A stretch of DNA of 42,177 bases from Aminobacter sp. J41 (GTDB lineage: Bacteria; Pseudomonadota; Alphaproteobacteria; Rhizobiales; Rhizobiaceae): NCBI RefSeq assembly GCF_000526635.1, contig NZ_JAGL01000028.1:1-42177 (forward strand), read 5' to 3'. The position numbers were made by a program, and so were the translations under genes. Below, piece after piece: positions 6,089 through 17,653 of the stretch (within the stretch, counting starts at the first letter, position 1; every line of letters begins with the position of its first letter). The notes under the pieces were generated by a model, which saw only the letters and a list, made by a program, of their open reading frames with translations, was not told the origin of the DNA and made no database searches.

Positions 6089-7129
6089 TCAGCCGAGCTG
6101 GATTTCGATCACGCTGCGCGTGCCGCGAGAGCCGTCGCTATAGCAGATCGTCGTGCCCAGCTGATTCGCCATCGTCGAGATAAGGCGGGTGCCGAGGCCG
6201 GACCCTTTCGGGGTGCCGGTACCGTTCCAGCCGACACCATCGTCCTCAACGACCAGACGCGCCCGGTTGCCCTCCGTTCGCTGCAGCATGACCCGGACCT
6301 CACCGGCGTCACCGCCGGGATAGGCATATTTGTAGGCGTTGGTCAGCAGCTCGGTGACGATGACGCCGATCGAGACAGCCTTGTCCGTCGGCAGCTGCAC
6401 GCTTTCGAGCTGGGTACGGATCTGCGCCGTGTGGCCGTCGGCGCGAAGCGTAGTGTCGAGTTCGTCGATCAGCGCCTGCAGATAGGCATCGAGCGAGACG
6501 GACCTCACATCCTCTGAGGTGTAGAGCCGCCGGTGGAGGCCTGCAATTGCCGAGATGCGCGCCTGCGTCTCGTTGAGGGCATTCCTGGCATGCTGGTCAG
6601 TGATTGCCGAAGCCTGCAGGCGGACGAGAGCCGCGACCAATGCGAGGCTGTTGGCGACGCGGTGGTTGACCTCATGCAGCAGGATCTCGGCACGGTCACG
6701 CGCGGCGCGCACTTCGCGCTCGGCTTCGAGCCGCTGGCGTTGCAGCCGCGCCTTCTCGATCGCCTGCTCGATCGCGCTGATGAGCAGGACGAGAAATTCG
6801 TCGCCGACGGTCTTGATAACGTAATCTGCCGCACCCGATTTTAACGCCTCGACGGCTACGCGCGGCTCCTGCGAGCCGGTGACATAGACGACTGGTGGCG
6901 CCGAGGGCTGCTCCTTCAGCTTCTCGAGCAGGCCGAGGCCGATGCCGCCTTCCAGGAAATGGTCGAGGACGACGACGTCGATGTCGCCGCCGGCGATGCG
7001 CTCGAGGCCGCTGTCAGCATCCGGAGCGTGTTCATAAGCATATCCGAGCCGGGTCAGGGCCTTTTGGACGAGCCGCGCAAGCGCGGGGTCGTCGTCGATC
7101 TGCAGGACCCGGTATGTACGGTTCGGCAA
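6089..7129 (-). CDS. Receiver domain - HisKA_2 histidine kinase hybrid
   Basis: 346 residues from a TTG start at 7129, one base after the preceding gene's stop; GGAG lies about ten bases upstream. Residues 5-125 form a receiver domain (acidic pocket IDDD 11-14, phospho-acceptor Asp56 in VVVLDHF, Lys near VIKTVGD). A helical linker follows, then a HisKA_2 dimerisation motif at 151-175 (LHEVNHRVANSLALVAALV; His156 before RV.N is the likely phosphoacceptor). The C-terminal HATPase has an N box (TELLTNAYKYA), G1 (DDGVGW) and G2 (GSGLGTRL). It has no output or membrane domain, so it is cytoplasmic. The architecture suggests a kinase whose activity is switched by phosphorylation of its own receiver, fed by the kinase and receiver encoded upstream. 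Confidence 0.88.
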   Translation of the reverse strand: MPNRTYRVLQIDDDPALARLVQKALTRLGYAYEHAPDADSGLERIAGGDIDVVVLDHFLEGGIGLGLLEKLKEQPSAPPVVYVTGSQEPRVAVEALKSGAADYVIKTVGDEFLVLLISAIEQAIEKARLQRQRLEAEREVRAARDRAEILLHEVNHRVANSLALVAALVRLQASAITDQHARNALNETQARISAIAGLHRRLYTSEDVRSVSLDAYLQALIDELDTTLRADGHTAQIRTQLESVQLPTDKAVSIGVIVTELLTNAYKYAYPGGDAGEVRVMLQRTEGNRARLVVEDDGVGWNGTGTPKGSGLGTRLISTMANQLGTTICYSDGSRGTRSVIEIQLG

Positions 7130-7130
7130 T

Positions 7131-7574
7131 TTATTCGGTCTCCGGAACTTGCATCACCGAGAAGAAGAGGCCGAGCTGGCGGATGGCATTGGCGAAACCG
7201 TCATAGTCCACCGGCTTGGTGATGTACACGTTGGCGCCGAGGTCATAGCAACGCCGGATCTCGCGTTCGTCGTCGGTGGTCGTCAGAACCACGACGGGCG
7301 AGCGGCGGGTGTGCTGATTGTTCTTCACCTTCTCCAGGATGGAGACGCCCGTCATGTCTGGCAGGTTGAGGTCGAGCAGGATGAGGAGATGCCGGCCGGC
7401 GCTTTCCTGACCCGAGCCGTCAGGGCCTAGCAGATAGGCCAGCGCCTCGGTCCCGTTGGTGAACGGAATGATCTCATTGTTCACGCCGGCGCGGCGGATG
7501 TTCTTCTCGATGAGGCGCGCGTGCCCCTCATCGTCCTCGATCATGATGATGGTCACCGGGGTCGCGCGGTTCAT
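7131..7574 (-). CDS. Stand-alone CheY-like response regulator (Rcp1 type)
   Basis: 147 residues forming a single receiver domain. The acidic pair is MIEDDEGH (13-14), the phospho-acceptor Asp68 lies in LLILLDLNLPDMTG, Thr appears at TTTDD and the conserved Lys120 in VYITKPVDY. The insertion after helix 2 (LLGPDGSGQESAGRHLL) is typical of the Rcp1-like regulators encoded beside phytochrome-type and sensor kinases. There is no DNA-binding domain, so it passes phosphate on or acts by protein contact. Its ATG overlaps the stop of the CHASE3 kinase gene (ATGA, 7571-7574) and its stop lies one base before the next start, so the three genes are translationally coupled. Confidence 0.9.
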   Translation of the reverse strand: MNRATPVTIIMIEDDEGHARLIEKNIRRAGVNNEIIPFTNGTEALAYLLGPDGSGQESAGRHLLILLDLNLPDMTGVSILEKVKNNQHTRRSPVVVLTTTDDEREIRRCYDLGANVYITKPVDYDGFANAIRQLGLFFSVMQVPETE

Positions 7575-9061
7575 GCGTCGCTCCTTGTAATGGTCCTGAC
7601 GTCCTGCGGCAGGACGATGGTGAAAGTGGTTCCCTCGCCGAAGGTCGAGGACATGCTGATCTCGCCGCCAAGGCTACGCACCAGGGTACGAACATGGGCA
7701 AGACCAATGCCTTCGCCCGGCTGGTCCTGCTGGCCCGAACGGCGGAAGAGGTCGAAGACGCGCTGGTGGTCTTCGGCGGCAATGCCGCGACCGTTGTCGG
7801 ACACGGAAATCCGCACCTGCCGGGCGGGGGCGTGCTCCGCGCTGATCCGGATGTTCAGCGGCCGGTTCTTGTCGCGGTACTTTACGGCATTGTCGAGAAG
7901 GTTGCCGACGATCTGTTCGAGCGAAATCCGGTCAGACACGATCCGCGGAACGCTCACCGCAAGCGACGTCTCGCCGTCCGCTTCAGTCACCTGATGCTGG
8001 ATCGTGTCGAGGTTCGCCTGAAGGAGCGCCTCCAGGTCGATGTCCTCAGGCTTGAGCGGCCGCTTGCCGTCGCGCGAGATCTTCAGGATCGCGTTGATCA
8101 GTGCATCCATCTTCCGGGTCGAGGAGCGGATGAAGCTGATCGCTTCCGGAAGGTCCTCCTCCGCCGCCTGGCGCGCGTTGCGAATATCCTGTTCGCCTAC
8201 CTCGCCATCCGCCAGCACATAGGCCTGGATCGCCTTCATCGTCTCGTCCAGCTCACTGGTGAACCCCATGATGTTGACGAGGGGCGCGCGCAAGTCATGC
8301 GTCACGATGTAGGCGAAGCGCTGGACCTCCTCGTTGGCGTTGATGAGATCCTGCGTACGTTCCTTCACGCGCTGTTCCAGGCCTGCATTCAGCGCCTCGA
8401 CTTCCGCGCGGGCCGCGAGAAGATCGCGGGTGTAGCTGAGAGCGGTGATCACCGAGCCGCCGACAACGATGAGGATAACAAGGCCACCGGCGATGGCGAC
8501 GACGCGCAAGGTATTTGCGCTGCTTTTCTGGTCGCGAATGATCGTCTCGAGGCTGGTGTCGGCATCATCGACAATTTCTGTGAGCAGATCGCGCGCGTCA
8601 TCCATGATCTGGCGGCCACGATCGGTCCGCACCACGGCGACCGCATCCGCCATCCGATCGTCGCGGACGAGGGCGATCGTTTCATCAAGCTCATCGAGTT
8701 TCTGCTGGAGCGCGGGGCCGAGGGCTTCGACGCGGTCGCGGTATTTCGGCTTGCCGGCAACGTCCTCACGAAGTTCTTCGTAAAGGGGCATGACGCGGTC
8801 GCGTGCCGCGTTAAAGGGGGCAAGGTAAGCTTCGTCCTGCGTGATGATGAAGCCGCGCTGGGAGGATTCCACCTGTTGCAGGGCGACGCGCAGGTTGACC
8901 GTGTTCACGCGCAACGTGCGCGCGTCGAGAACGTCGTCGAAGAAATACTGGGCGCGGTCGATGAGCCAAACGGTGGTGCCCACCACCGCCACGAGCGCGA
9001 TGAAGCCGACTATAAGAAGCAACGCGCTATTGCGCACGAATGCAGTCTGGGTGATCGGCAT
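7571..9061 (-). CDS. CHASE3-domain membrane sensor histidine kinase
   Basis: 496 residues from the ATG at 9061 (GGGGAC upstream); a longer frame to 9100 has no good start. The first membrane helix is at about 13-33. A CHASE3 extracytoplasmic sensor follows at 37-180, with the typical ESSQRGFIITQDEAYL segment. The second helix is at about 187-208, then a coiled coil (AEVEALNAGLEQRVKERTQDL), then HisKA with phospho-His255 in IVTHDLRAPLVNIMGF. The HATPase has an N box (NLLDNAVKYRDK), G1 (SDNGRGI) and G2 (GEGIGLAHV). The same layout occurs in kinases placed next to Rcp1-like receivers. The signal sensed by CHASE3 cannot be told. It is the first gene of the operon; the promoter lies in 9062-9240, shared divergently with the acyl-CoA synthetase gene. 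Confidence 0.9.
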   Translation of the reverse strand: MPITQTAFVRNSALLLIVGFIALVAVVGTTVWLIDRAQYFFDDVLDARTLRVNTVNLRVALQQVESSQRGFIITQDEAYLAPFNAARDRVMPLYEELREDVAGKPKYRDRVEALGPALQQKLDELDETIALVRDDRMADAVAVVRTDRGRQIMDDARDLLTEIVDDADTSLETIIRDQKSSANTLRVVAIAGGLVILIVVGGSVITALSYTRDLLAARAEVEALNAGLEQRVKERTQDLINANEEVQRFAYIVTHDLRAPLVNIMGFTSELDETMKAIQAYVLADGEVGEQDIRNARQAAEEDLPEAISFIRSSTRKMDALINAILKISRDGKRPLKPEDIDLEALLQANLDTIQHQVTEADGETSLAVSVPRIVSDRISLEQIVGNLLDNAVKYRDKNRPLNIRISAEHAPARQVRISVSDNGRGIAAEDHQRVFDLFRRSGQQDQPGEGIGLAHVRTLVRSLGGEISMSSTFGEGTTFTIVLPQDVRTITRSDA

Positions 9062-9240
9062 GTATGTCCCCGCCTGTTCGAGCGAACACTCGCCCGGCAA
9101 CCTTTAGATGTTATTAATTCAGCATATCTCGAAATGAAAATCCGGCCGATCCGATGTTGTCCTCTGATTGACGAGCGAAATGATTTGGCTAAGGCTCTCC
9201 TCCCGCCGCTGATCCTGCCGGTACCCACGGAGCGTCCGGA

Positions 9241-10881
9241 ATGCTGGAAAGACGCGATACTTATGCAGCGCTCTACAGGGACTTCCGCTGGCAGATGCCG
9301 GAGCGCTTCAATATCGGCCGCGCGGGGTGCGACGTCTGGGCCGAACGCCAGCCGGAACGGATAGCGCTCTTCGATTATCGCAGCGATGGCGCTGCCGAAA
9401 CGCTGACCTATGGCGAGCTGCGCCGCCGCTCGGATGCGCTCGCCGCGGCACTGCGGGCGAAGGGTGTTGCGCGCGGGGACCGTATCGCGCTGCTGCTGCC
9501 GCAATGCTTCGAAACCGCCATCGCCCACATTGCCATCTACAAACTCGGCGCGATTGCGGTGCCGCTGGCATTGCTATTCGGCGTCGAGGCGCTTGAGTAT
9601 CGACTGCACACGGCCGGTGTGCGCGTCATCATCACCAATGAGGCTGGCCGCGCGAAGATCGCGCAGATCCGGCCGCGCCTGCCGATGCTGGAACAGGTGG
9701 TGTCGATCGACGGACCCGGCTTTGGCGCGCTCGATTTTCACAAGCTCCTCCATGATCATCCGGGACCCTTTGAACTCGAAGACACCGGGCCGGACGATCC
9801 GGCGCTGATCATCTTCACCTCAGGCACGACCGGCCCGCCGAAGGGGGCGTTGCACGGCCATCGCGTGCTGCTGGGCCATCTTCCGGGCGTCCAGATGCCG
9901 CACGAGTTCCTGCCGCAGCCCGGCGACCTGATGTGGACGCCGGCCGACTGGGCCTGGGCGGGCGGGCTGCTCAATGTTCTTCTGCCGGCGCTCTATTTCG
10001 GCGTACCGGTGGTGGCGGCAAGGTTCGAGCGGTTCGATCCGGAAGCAGCGCTCGGCTTGATGGAGAAGATGAAGGTGCGCAACGCTTTCATCCCGCCGAC
10101 GGCGCTCAGGATGCTGAAGTCGGCGACGGGTGTGACGAAGCGCTTCAACCTGTCGATCCGCAGTATAGGCTCGGGCGGAGAGTCGCTTGGTAGTGAGACC
10201 TATGACTGGGCGAGGAACGAGCTCGGCATCACGATCAATGAGTTCTACGGCCAGACCGAATGCAATTTGGTGCTGGCCTCATGTGCCGCGATCGGCGTCA
10301 GCAGAGGCGGGGCGATTGGCAAGGCGGTGCCGGGGCACACGGTTGCGGTGATCGACGAGGAGGGGCGGCGCGTGCCGAAGGGGGAGGCCGGTCAGATCGC
10401 GGTGCTGAGGCCCGATCCGGTCATGTTCCTGGAGTACTGGGAGAACCCGGAAGCGACCGCGAGGAAATTCATTGGCGACTGGATGGTCACCGGCGACCAG
10501 GGGATCGAGGACGAGGACGGCTACTTCCACTTCTTCGGGCGCGACGACGACGTCATCACCTCAGCCGGCTACCGCATCGGTCCAGGCGAGATCGAGGATT
10601 GCTTAACCGGTCACCCCGACATCGCGCTGGCAGCAGTGGTCGGCAAACCCGACCCGCTCCGCACCGAGATCGTCAAGGCATATGTCGTGCTGCGCGAGGG
10701 TGCCGAGCGGCGCGAAGGGCTGGAGGCCGAGATCAGTCGCTGGGTGCGCGAGCGGCTGTCGGCGCATGAATACCCACGTGAGGTCGAATTCGTGGACTCG
10801 ATGCCGCTGACGACGACCGGCAAGGTCATCCGACGCATCTTTCGCGATCGTGCCCGCGCCGAGGCGCAGGAGCGCCGCTAG
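9241..10881 (+). CDS. AMP-forming acyl-CoA synthetase (acetyl/medium-chain type)
   Basis: 546 residues, ATG at 9241 with GGAG eight bases upstream. It belongs to the ANL superfamily: A3 P-loop IFTSGTTGPPKG (191-202), A5 region EFYGQTECN, A7 VTGDQGIEDEDGYFHFFGR, A8 hinge DDVITSAGYRIGPGEIE, and A10 catalytic Lys528 in PLTTTGKVIRR. It activates a carboxylic acid to acyl-AMP and then acyl-CoA in the cytoplasm. The GWTPADWAW-like segment (MWTPADWAWAGGL) and overall length resemble the acetyl-CoA synthetase/ACSM medium-chain group, but the substrate cannot be set from sequence. It shares its stop codon bases with the convergent acyltransferase gene (CTAG at 10878-10881). Confidence 0.9.
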   Translation: MLERRDTYAALYRDFRWQMPERFNIGRAGCDVWAERQPERIALFDYRSDGAAETLTYGELRRRSDALAAALRAKGVARGDRIALLLPQCFETAIAHIAIYKLGAIAVPLALLFGVEALEYRLHTAGVRVIITNEAGRAKIAQIRPRLPMLEQVVSIDGPGFGALDFHKLLHDHPGPFELEDTGPDDPALIIFTSGTTGPPKGALHGHRVLLGHLPGVQMPHEFLPQPGDLMWTPADWAWAGGLLNVLLPALYFGVPVVAARFERFDPEAALGLMEKMKVRNAFIPPTALRMLKSATGVTKRFNLSIRSIGSGGESLGSETYDWARNELGITINEFYGQTECNLVLASCAAIGVSRGGAIGKAVPGHTVAVIDEEGRRVPKGEAGQIAVLRPDPVMFLEYWENPEATARKFIGDWMVTGDQGIEDEDGYFHFFGRDDDVITSAGYRIGPGEIEDCLTGHPDIALAAVVGKPDPLRTEIVKAYVVLREGAERREGLEAEISRWVRERLSAHEYPREVEFVDSMPLTTTGKVIRRIFRDRARAEAQERR

Positions 10882-12158
10882 GTGCGCTTCAGGAGACGTT
10901 TGGCCTTGTCACGCAGGCCGCGCGCGAAGGAGCGCACCTGCTCCGTCCGCTGCAGCTCGTGGGCGGTCTGGCGGGTCTGGCGCGCCGCGTCGGGGGTAAG
11001 GCCGATGACGAGTATGCCGAGCTGGCGGCGCTCGCTCCACAGCCGGTTCATGATCTGGTTGTCCGGCACGGCGCAGGAGTCGGTCACGGTGACGTTCGGG
11101 TCCTCGAGGTGCGAGCGGGTGACCTCGATCATCAGCAGCGTCCCCGGTGAATAGGCGGCGTATTCCTCGTCATAGGCCGTCTTCCAGGTGTAGGCGACGC
11201 CGTGCTCGATGAAGACGATGATCACCGCGATCGGCAGTCCTTCGAGGGTGAGGGTGTGGACGCGGCACATGTCCTTTTCGGCGAGCCTCTGCACCGCCTC
11301 GCGGGCGAAGGCGGCCTGGAAGCGATCGATCGCCATCGCGGTTCGGGCGCGGCCTTTCCAGCCGCTTGCCTCCAGCGCAAGGAACGCTTCGACGGCGAAG
11401 CGGACCTCGTCCGGCTGGCGCGCAACGGTGTGTTCGACCGCGCCCTTTTCCTCAAGCTTCCGCTTCAGGCGCCGGAACTCACGGAGGTGATGCGAGCGCA
11501 GCGAGTTGCGAAGATATGCATCGCCATCGAGGTCGCTCTCGATGAAGGCCCGTTCGGCAGCATTGGCCGTCTCGACCGGCAGATTGCGGCTGTCGGCGAG
11601 GCTGCGCACCATCGAGGCAAAGGGCCCGTCGAGCCTCACCTCTGGCATAACGAACACCTTCGGCAGCTTGAGGTGCGGGCGGGCCAGCATCTCGAAGAAG
11701 TCCTCGATGACGCGGGCCGGATCGTCGCGGTCGACGAGCGGCGTGCCGAGCGGCGCGAACGGGTTCGCCCAGGTGCGCAGGTGAGGCGTGGCAAACGGAA
11801 CCGATGGCTTCTCGACGGTGAAAGGCACGAGCAGGCGCAGGCGGCTGCGTACCTCATCGCCATCGCGGATGACGGCGAGCCGCACGTCACGATCCTCGAG
11901 GCGCGGCATGGCCGGAGCGAGGAAGCGCGGATTGAAAAAGATGTTGGGCTCAATTGAGCGCGCGGCGAGGAAGTCCAGCTCCTCGACCAGCTCGAAGCCG
12001 GCGGTTGCCGGATAGATCGACAGCCGTCGCTCGCGCCGCGACATCACCTGTTCGACCAGCGATGGCGGCATCGGCGCATCCGCCATATTGGCGAAGCCGC
12101 CGATCATGCGCCCGGAGGCGCTGCCGCTCAGCTCTTCGAGAATAGGAACAGCAGCCAT
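10878..12158 (-). CDS. GNAT/FemAB-like acyltransferase (BioF2/CelD type)
   Basis: 426 residues from the ATG at 12158 (TGATG overlap with the flippase stop, GGGAG upstream); a GTG one codon earlier is possible. It contains the Acetyltransf_6 (CelD/BioF2) pattern. The N-terminal half has FFNPRFLAPAM and RLRLLVPF. The C-terminal GNAT fold has SLRSHHLREFRRLKRKLEEKG, FLALEASGWKGRARTAM, then AVIIVFIEHGVAYTWKTAYDEEYAAYSPGTLLMIEV and a final TDSCAVPDNQIMNRLWSERR. Members of this group acylate sugars or peptides of envelope polysaccharides; the exact acceptor is unknown. Coupling to a flippase makes a role in modifying an exported glycan or lipid-linked saccharide likely. No signal peptide; cytoplasmic. 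Confidence 0.83.
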   Translation of the reverse strand: MAAVPILEELSGSASGRMIGGFANMADAPMPPSLVEQVMSRRERRLSIYPATAGFELVEELDFLAARSIEPNIFFNPRFLAPAMPRLEDRDVRLAVIRDGDEVRSRLRLLVPFTVEKPSVPFATPHLRTWANPFAPLGTPLVDRDDPARVIEDFFEMLARPHLKLPKVFVMPEVRLDGPFASMVRSLADSRNLPVETANAAERAFIESDLDGDAYLRNSLRSHHLREFRRLKRKLEEKGAVEHTVARQPDEVRFAVEAFLALEASGWKGRARTAMAIDRFQAAFAREAVQRLAEKDMCRVHTLTLEGLPIAVIIVFIEHGVAYTWKTAYDEEYAAYSPGTLLMIEVTRSHLEDPNVTVTDSCAVPDNQIMNRLWSERRQLGILVIGLTPDAARQTRQTAHELQRTEQVRSFARGLRDKAKRLLKRT

Positions 12159-13570
12159 CACGCTTCTCCCATGACGGGTTGTCGCCGCACCGGCACGACC
12201 ATGGCGATGCCGAGCTTCTGCCAGACGACCAGTGCCAGCACGACGGCCTCAAAGGCCATTGCCGTGACCATGCCAGCCGCGGCACCCCACAGGCCCAGCC
12301 GTGGAATGAGGATCATGTTGATGCCGACATTGACGACGAGGGCCGCGCCATAGATCGCGGCGCAGACATTCTGGTGGCCAGTCATGGTCAGCAGGCTTTC
12401 CGCAGGACCGACCGCGGCGCGGGCGATCACGCCCAGCACCAGCACGAACAGCAACGGATAGCCGGTGTCGAAGTCGGGGCCGAACAGCATCAGCATCGGT
12501 TTGCCGATGATGAGCACGCCCACCGCCATCGCCACTGACGGCCATAGCGTCCAGGCAACCGTTGCGCGGGCAAAGGAGGCAAGGCGCTGGTGATCGTTGG
12601 CCTGATAGTACTCGGCATAGCGCTGGGCGGAGCCTGCCTTCACCGAGAAATAGACGAAGTGGACGAGCGCCAGGATCTTCACGCTCGCGAAGTAAATCGC
12701 GACGTCGTGCGGGTCCATGAACCAGCCGACCATCAGCACGTCGGCATTGGTGAGGATGAAGACGAAGCCCTCGATCAGGAAGATCGGGAAGGAAACGGCC
12801 ATCCATTCGCGCAGGTGCCAGACCGGGCGGGCGTGGCGTGTCTCCGTCGCCGCGCGAGGGATGATCGTCGCTGCCTGCCAGAGCGTCGTGATCAGCGTCG
12901 CCAGGATCGCGCACACCATCGCCGTCTGTCCGGTGTGCGGGTAGTCGAACACCATGGCGAGCGCCATCAGCACGAGGATCAGGATCGGGCGCAGGATATA
13001 GATCGGGCCGAGCGCCAGCACGGCCCACGAATTCGCGCGCGCTGTGCCCTCGATCGTGTCCGACATGGCCAGCATCGGCAGGCAGACCATGCCGAGATAG
13101 AACGGGATGATGTAGTAGTTCTCGAAATGATCGCTGAACAGCCAGATGCCGGCGATGCCGAGGGCGGCGATCAGTGTCGAGACGCCTGCCACGATGACGC
13201 GCGAGGCCTGCATGACGCCGCGCAGCTCGCCCATCGCGCCCTGCACGCGGTATTGCGGGATGTAGCGGACGATCGAGGTGTGGAAGCCGAGGCAGGACAG
13301 GTTCCCGGCAATCAGCATCGTCGTCCAGACGAGCACGTAGATGCCGTATTCGTGGCCGCCCATCCAGCGGGCCATCAGCACCTGGCTGAACAGGGCGATC
13401 AGCGCGCTGGCGACGCGGATGATGAAGGCGGTCAGCGAGGTTCGGCCGGCATTGTTCTTGTTCTCGGCCGAGAAAATCGTCGCGTCGATCCGATCGAGCA
13501 GCGGCTTCAGGCGCACTGCCAGCGGTTCCGGCAAAAGCCGGTCAGCCGTCGCAACAGCAGAAAATCGCAC
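12158..13570 (-). CDS. Polysaccharide flippase (Wzx/MOP superfamily)
   Basis: 470 residues from a GTG at 13570 with GGAG about seven bases upstream. It has about 12-14 membrane helices. The first, TSLTAFIIRVASALIALFSQVLMARWMGGHEYGIYVLVWT, shows the start of polysaccharide-synthesis flippases (RVASALIALFSQVLMAR..G..EYG). The last part (LIPRLGLWGAAAGMVTAMAFEAVVLALVV) is also typical. These inner-membrane proteins translocate lipid-linked saccharides to the periplasm. There is no polymerase or glycosyltransferase cluster nearby; the only partner is the acyltransferase, whose start overlaps its stop, so the two form a translationally coupled pair. Confidence 0.88.
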   Translation of the reverse strand: MRFSAVATADRLLPEPLAVRLKPLLDRIDATIFSAENKNNAGRTSLTAFIIRVASALIALFSQVLMARWMGGHEYGIYVLVWTTMLIAGNLSCLGFHTSIVRYIPQYRVQGAMGELRGVMQASRVIVAGVSTLIAALGIAGIWLFSDHFENYYIIPFYLGMVCLPMLAMSDTIEGTARANSWAVLALGPIYILRPILILVLMALAMVFDYPHTGQTAMVCAILATLITTLWQAATIIPRAATETRHARPVWHLREWMAVSFPIFLIEGFVFILTNADVLMVGWFMDPHDVAIYFASVKILALVHFVYFSVKAGSAQRYAEYYQANDHQRLASFARATVAWTLWPSVAMAVGVLIIGKPMLMLFGPDFDTGYPLLFVLVLGVIARAAVGPAESLLTMTGHQNVCAAIYGAALVVNVGINMILIPRLGLWGAAAGMVTAMAFEAVVLALVVWQKLGIAMVVPVRRQPVMGEA

Positions 13571-13684
13571 CCGTCTACTCCGAACACTTCCCGGGAACTT
13601 GCTCCGGCAGTGTTAGGACGGACTCTTTAAGAAACGGTGAGATGTGCCGCAGCGGCAGTCCGGGTGGCAGCTCGGGGTGTGGAC

Positions 13685-13719
13685 AAAGAAAATCGCGCAC
13701 CGGTTGCCCGATGCGCGAT
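13685..13719 (-). terminator. Rho-independent terminator of secA
   Basis: An eight-base-pair stem ATCGCGCA (13692-13699) / TGCGCGAT (13712-13719) with a 12-base loop. On the minus strand it is followed by TTTTCTTTG. It lies 24 bases past the secA stop. Confidence 0.75.
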
Positions 13720-13742
13720 CTGATCTTTCCGGCAGCTGGCGC

Positions 13743-16469
<2,727 letters not shown>

Positions 16470-16721
16470 CAATGGTCCTTTCAGTACGGAACGCCACGGG
16501 GTGACGCGGCCAAGCCCACTGTCGATGTGCCTGGCGGGCCGTGAAACGGGGATAGCGCCCGTGAAAACCCTTCTGGACGCCAAGTGGAAGGACAGATAAG
16601 AGGGGCCACAAGCGATGTCAACGCTACGCGACCCAAGGCCTGCAAGCGGAAAATCGCCACATTTCGGCTGGTTTGAAGGATCCACGTCCGTACCGGCCGA
16701 TCCCATACTGGAGACACCCGA

Positions 16722-17624
16722 ATGATTCACTCCTTCCGCCGCCTGCCGATCATCAGCATCGGTGTTGCAGCCACCATGTTCGCTTTCGCTGGAGCGGCGG
16801 GAGCGCAGGCTGACAAGCCGGCCGACGCGCCGACCAATGCAGTCGTGGCAACCATCAATGGTAAGCCGATCACCGAGACCGACCTGCAGGTCGCGATGGC
16901 TGACCTCGAGCAGCAGTTCGCTCAGCTTCCGGCCGAGCAGCGCCGCGCTGCCGCTCTCTCGGCGATCATCGAGATCCGCCTGATGGCCGATAAGGCCGAG
17001 GGCGCCGGCCTCGCCGAGACCGACGAGTTCAAGAGCCGCATGTCTATGCTGCGCGACCGCGCGCTGCACAGCGCCTACATCGAGAAGAACATCGCCCAGT
17101 CTGTGTCCGACGACGCGATCCGCGCCCGCTACGACGAAGAGATCAAGGAGCTGCCGGCGGCAGAGGAGATCCGCGCGCGCCACATCATCGTCAACACCGA
17201 GGAAGAGGCCAAGGCGATCATCGCCGAGCTCGACGCTGGTGGCGACTTCGAGGCGATCGCCAAGGAGAAGTCGCAGGACGGCGCTGCTGCCCAGGGCGGC
17301 GACCTCGGCTACTTCGGCAAGGGCCGCATGGTTCCGGAATTCGAGCAGGCTGCCTTTGCCCTCGAAGTCGGCTCCTACTCCAAGGAGCCGGTGAAGACCC
17401 AGTTCGGCTGGCACGTCGTCAAGGTCGAGGACAAGCGCAACGCCGAGCCGCCGGCATTCGAGCAGGTTCAGCACCAGTTCCGTTCGCTGCTGCTGCGCGA
17501 AGCTTATTTCGATGCAGTCAGCAAGCTCCGCGATGAAGCCAAGGTCGAGATCACCGATTCGGCGCTGAAGGATGCCCTCGAGGCTGCCGAAGCCGGCGAC
17601 GAAGAAACCCCGGCCAACGAGTAA
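16722..17624 (+). CDS. Periplasmic parvulin-type peptidyl-prolyl isomerase
   Basis: 300 residues, ATG with GGAG about eight bases upstream. A signal peptide covers residues 1-30 (hydrophobic [17 protein letters not shown], cleavage after AQA). A SurA/PrsA-like helical chaperone domain spans about 38-145 ([13 protein letters not shown]...). One rotamase domain runs from about 150 to 242, with the signature [36 protein letters not shown] and [10 protein letters not shown]. It assists folding of secreted and outer-membrane proteins in the periplasm. Placement divergent to secA links it functionally to export. One parvulin domain rather than SurA's two suggests the PrsA/NifM-like group found next to secA in rhizobia. 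Its stop is followed after 29 bases by argJ. Confidence 0.92.
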   Translation: MIHSFRRLPIISIGVAATMFAFAGAAGAQADKPADAPTNAVVATINGKPITETDLQVAMADLEQQFAQLPAEQRRAAALSAIIEIRLMADKAEGAGLAETDEFKSRMSMLRDRALHSAYIEKNIAQSVSDDAIRARYDEEIKELPAAEEIRARHIIVNTEEEAKAIIAELDAGGDFEAIAKEKSQDGAAAQGGDLGYFGKGRMVPEFEQAAFALEVGSYSKEPVKTQFGWHVVKVEDKRNAEPPAFEQVQHQFRSLLLREAYFDAVSKLRDEAKVEITDSALKDALEAAEAGDEETPANE

Positions 17625-17653
17625 TACAAGCACGTCCGCGAAAGCTGTCCAAA

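Noticed and set aside
7694-9364. A 556-codon plus-strand open frame
   Set aside because: Antisense shadow of the CHASE3 kinase gene that runs on over the divergent promoter region.
16470-17633. N-terminal extension of secA
   Set aside because: The frame stays open far upstream, but it runs opposite the parvulin gene. The ATG at 16469 has a ribosome binding site and gives the normal SecA start and length.
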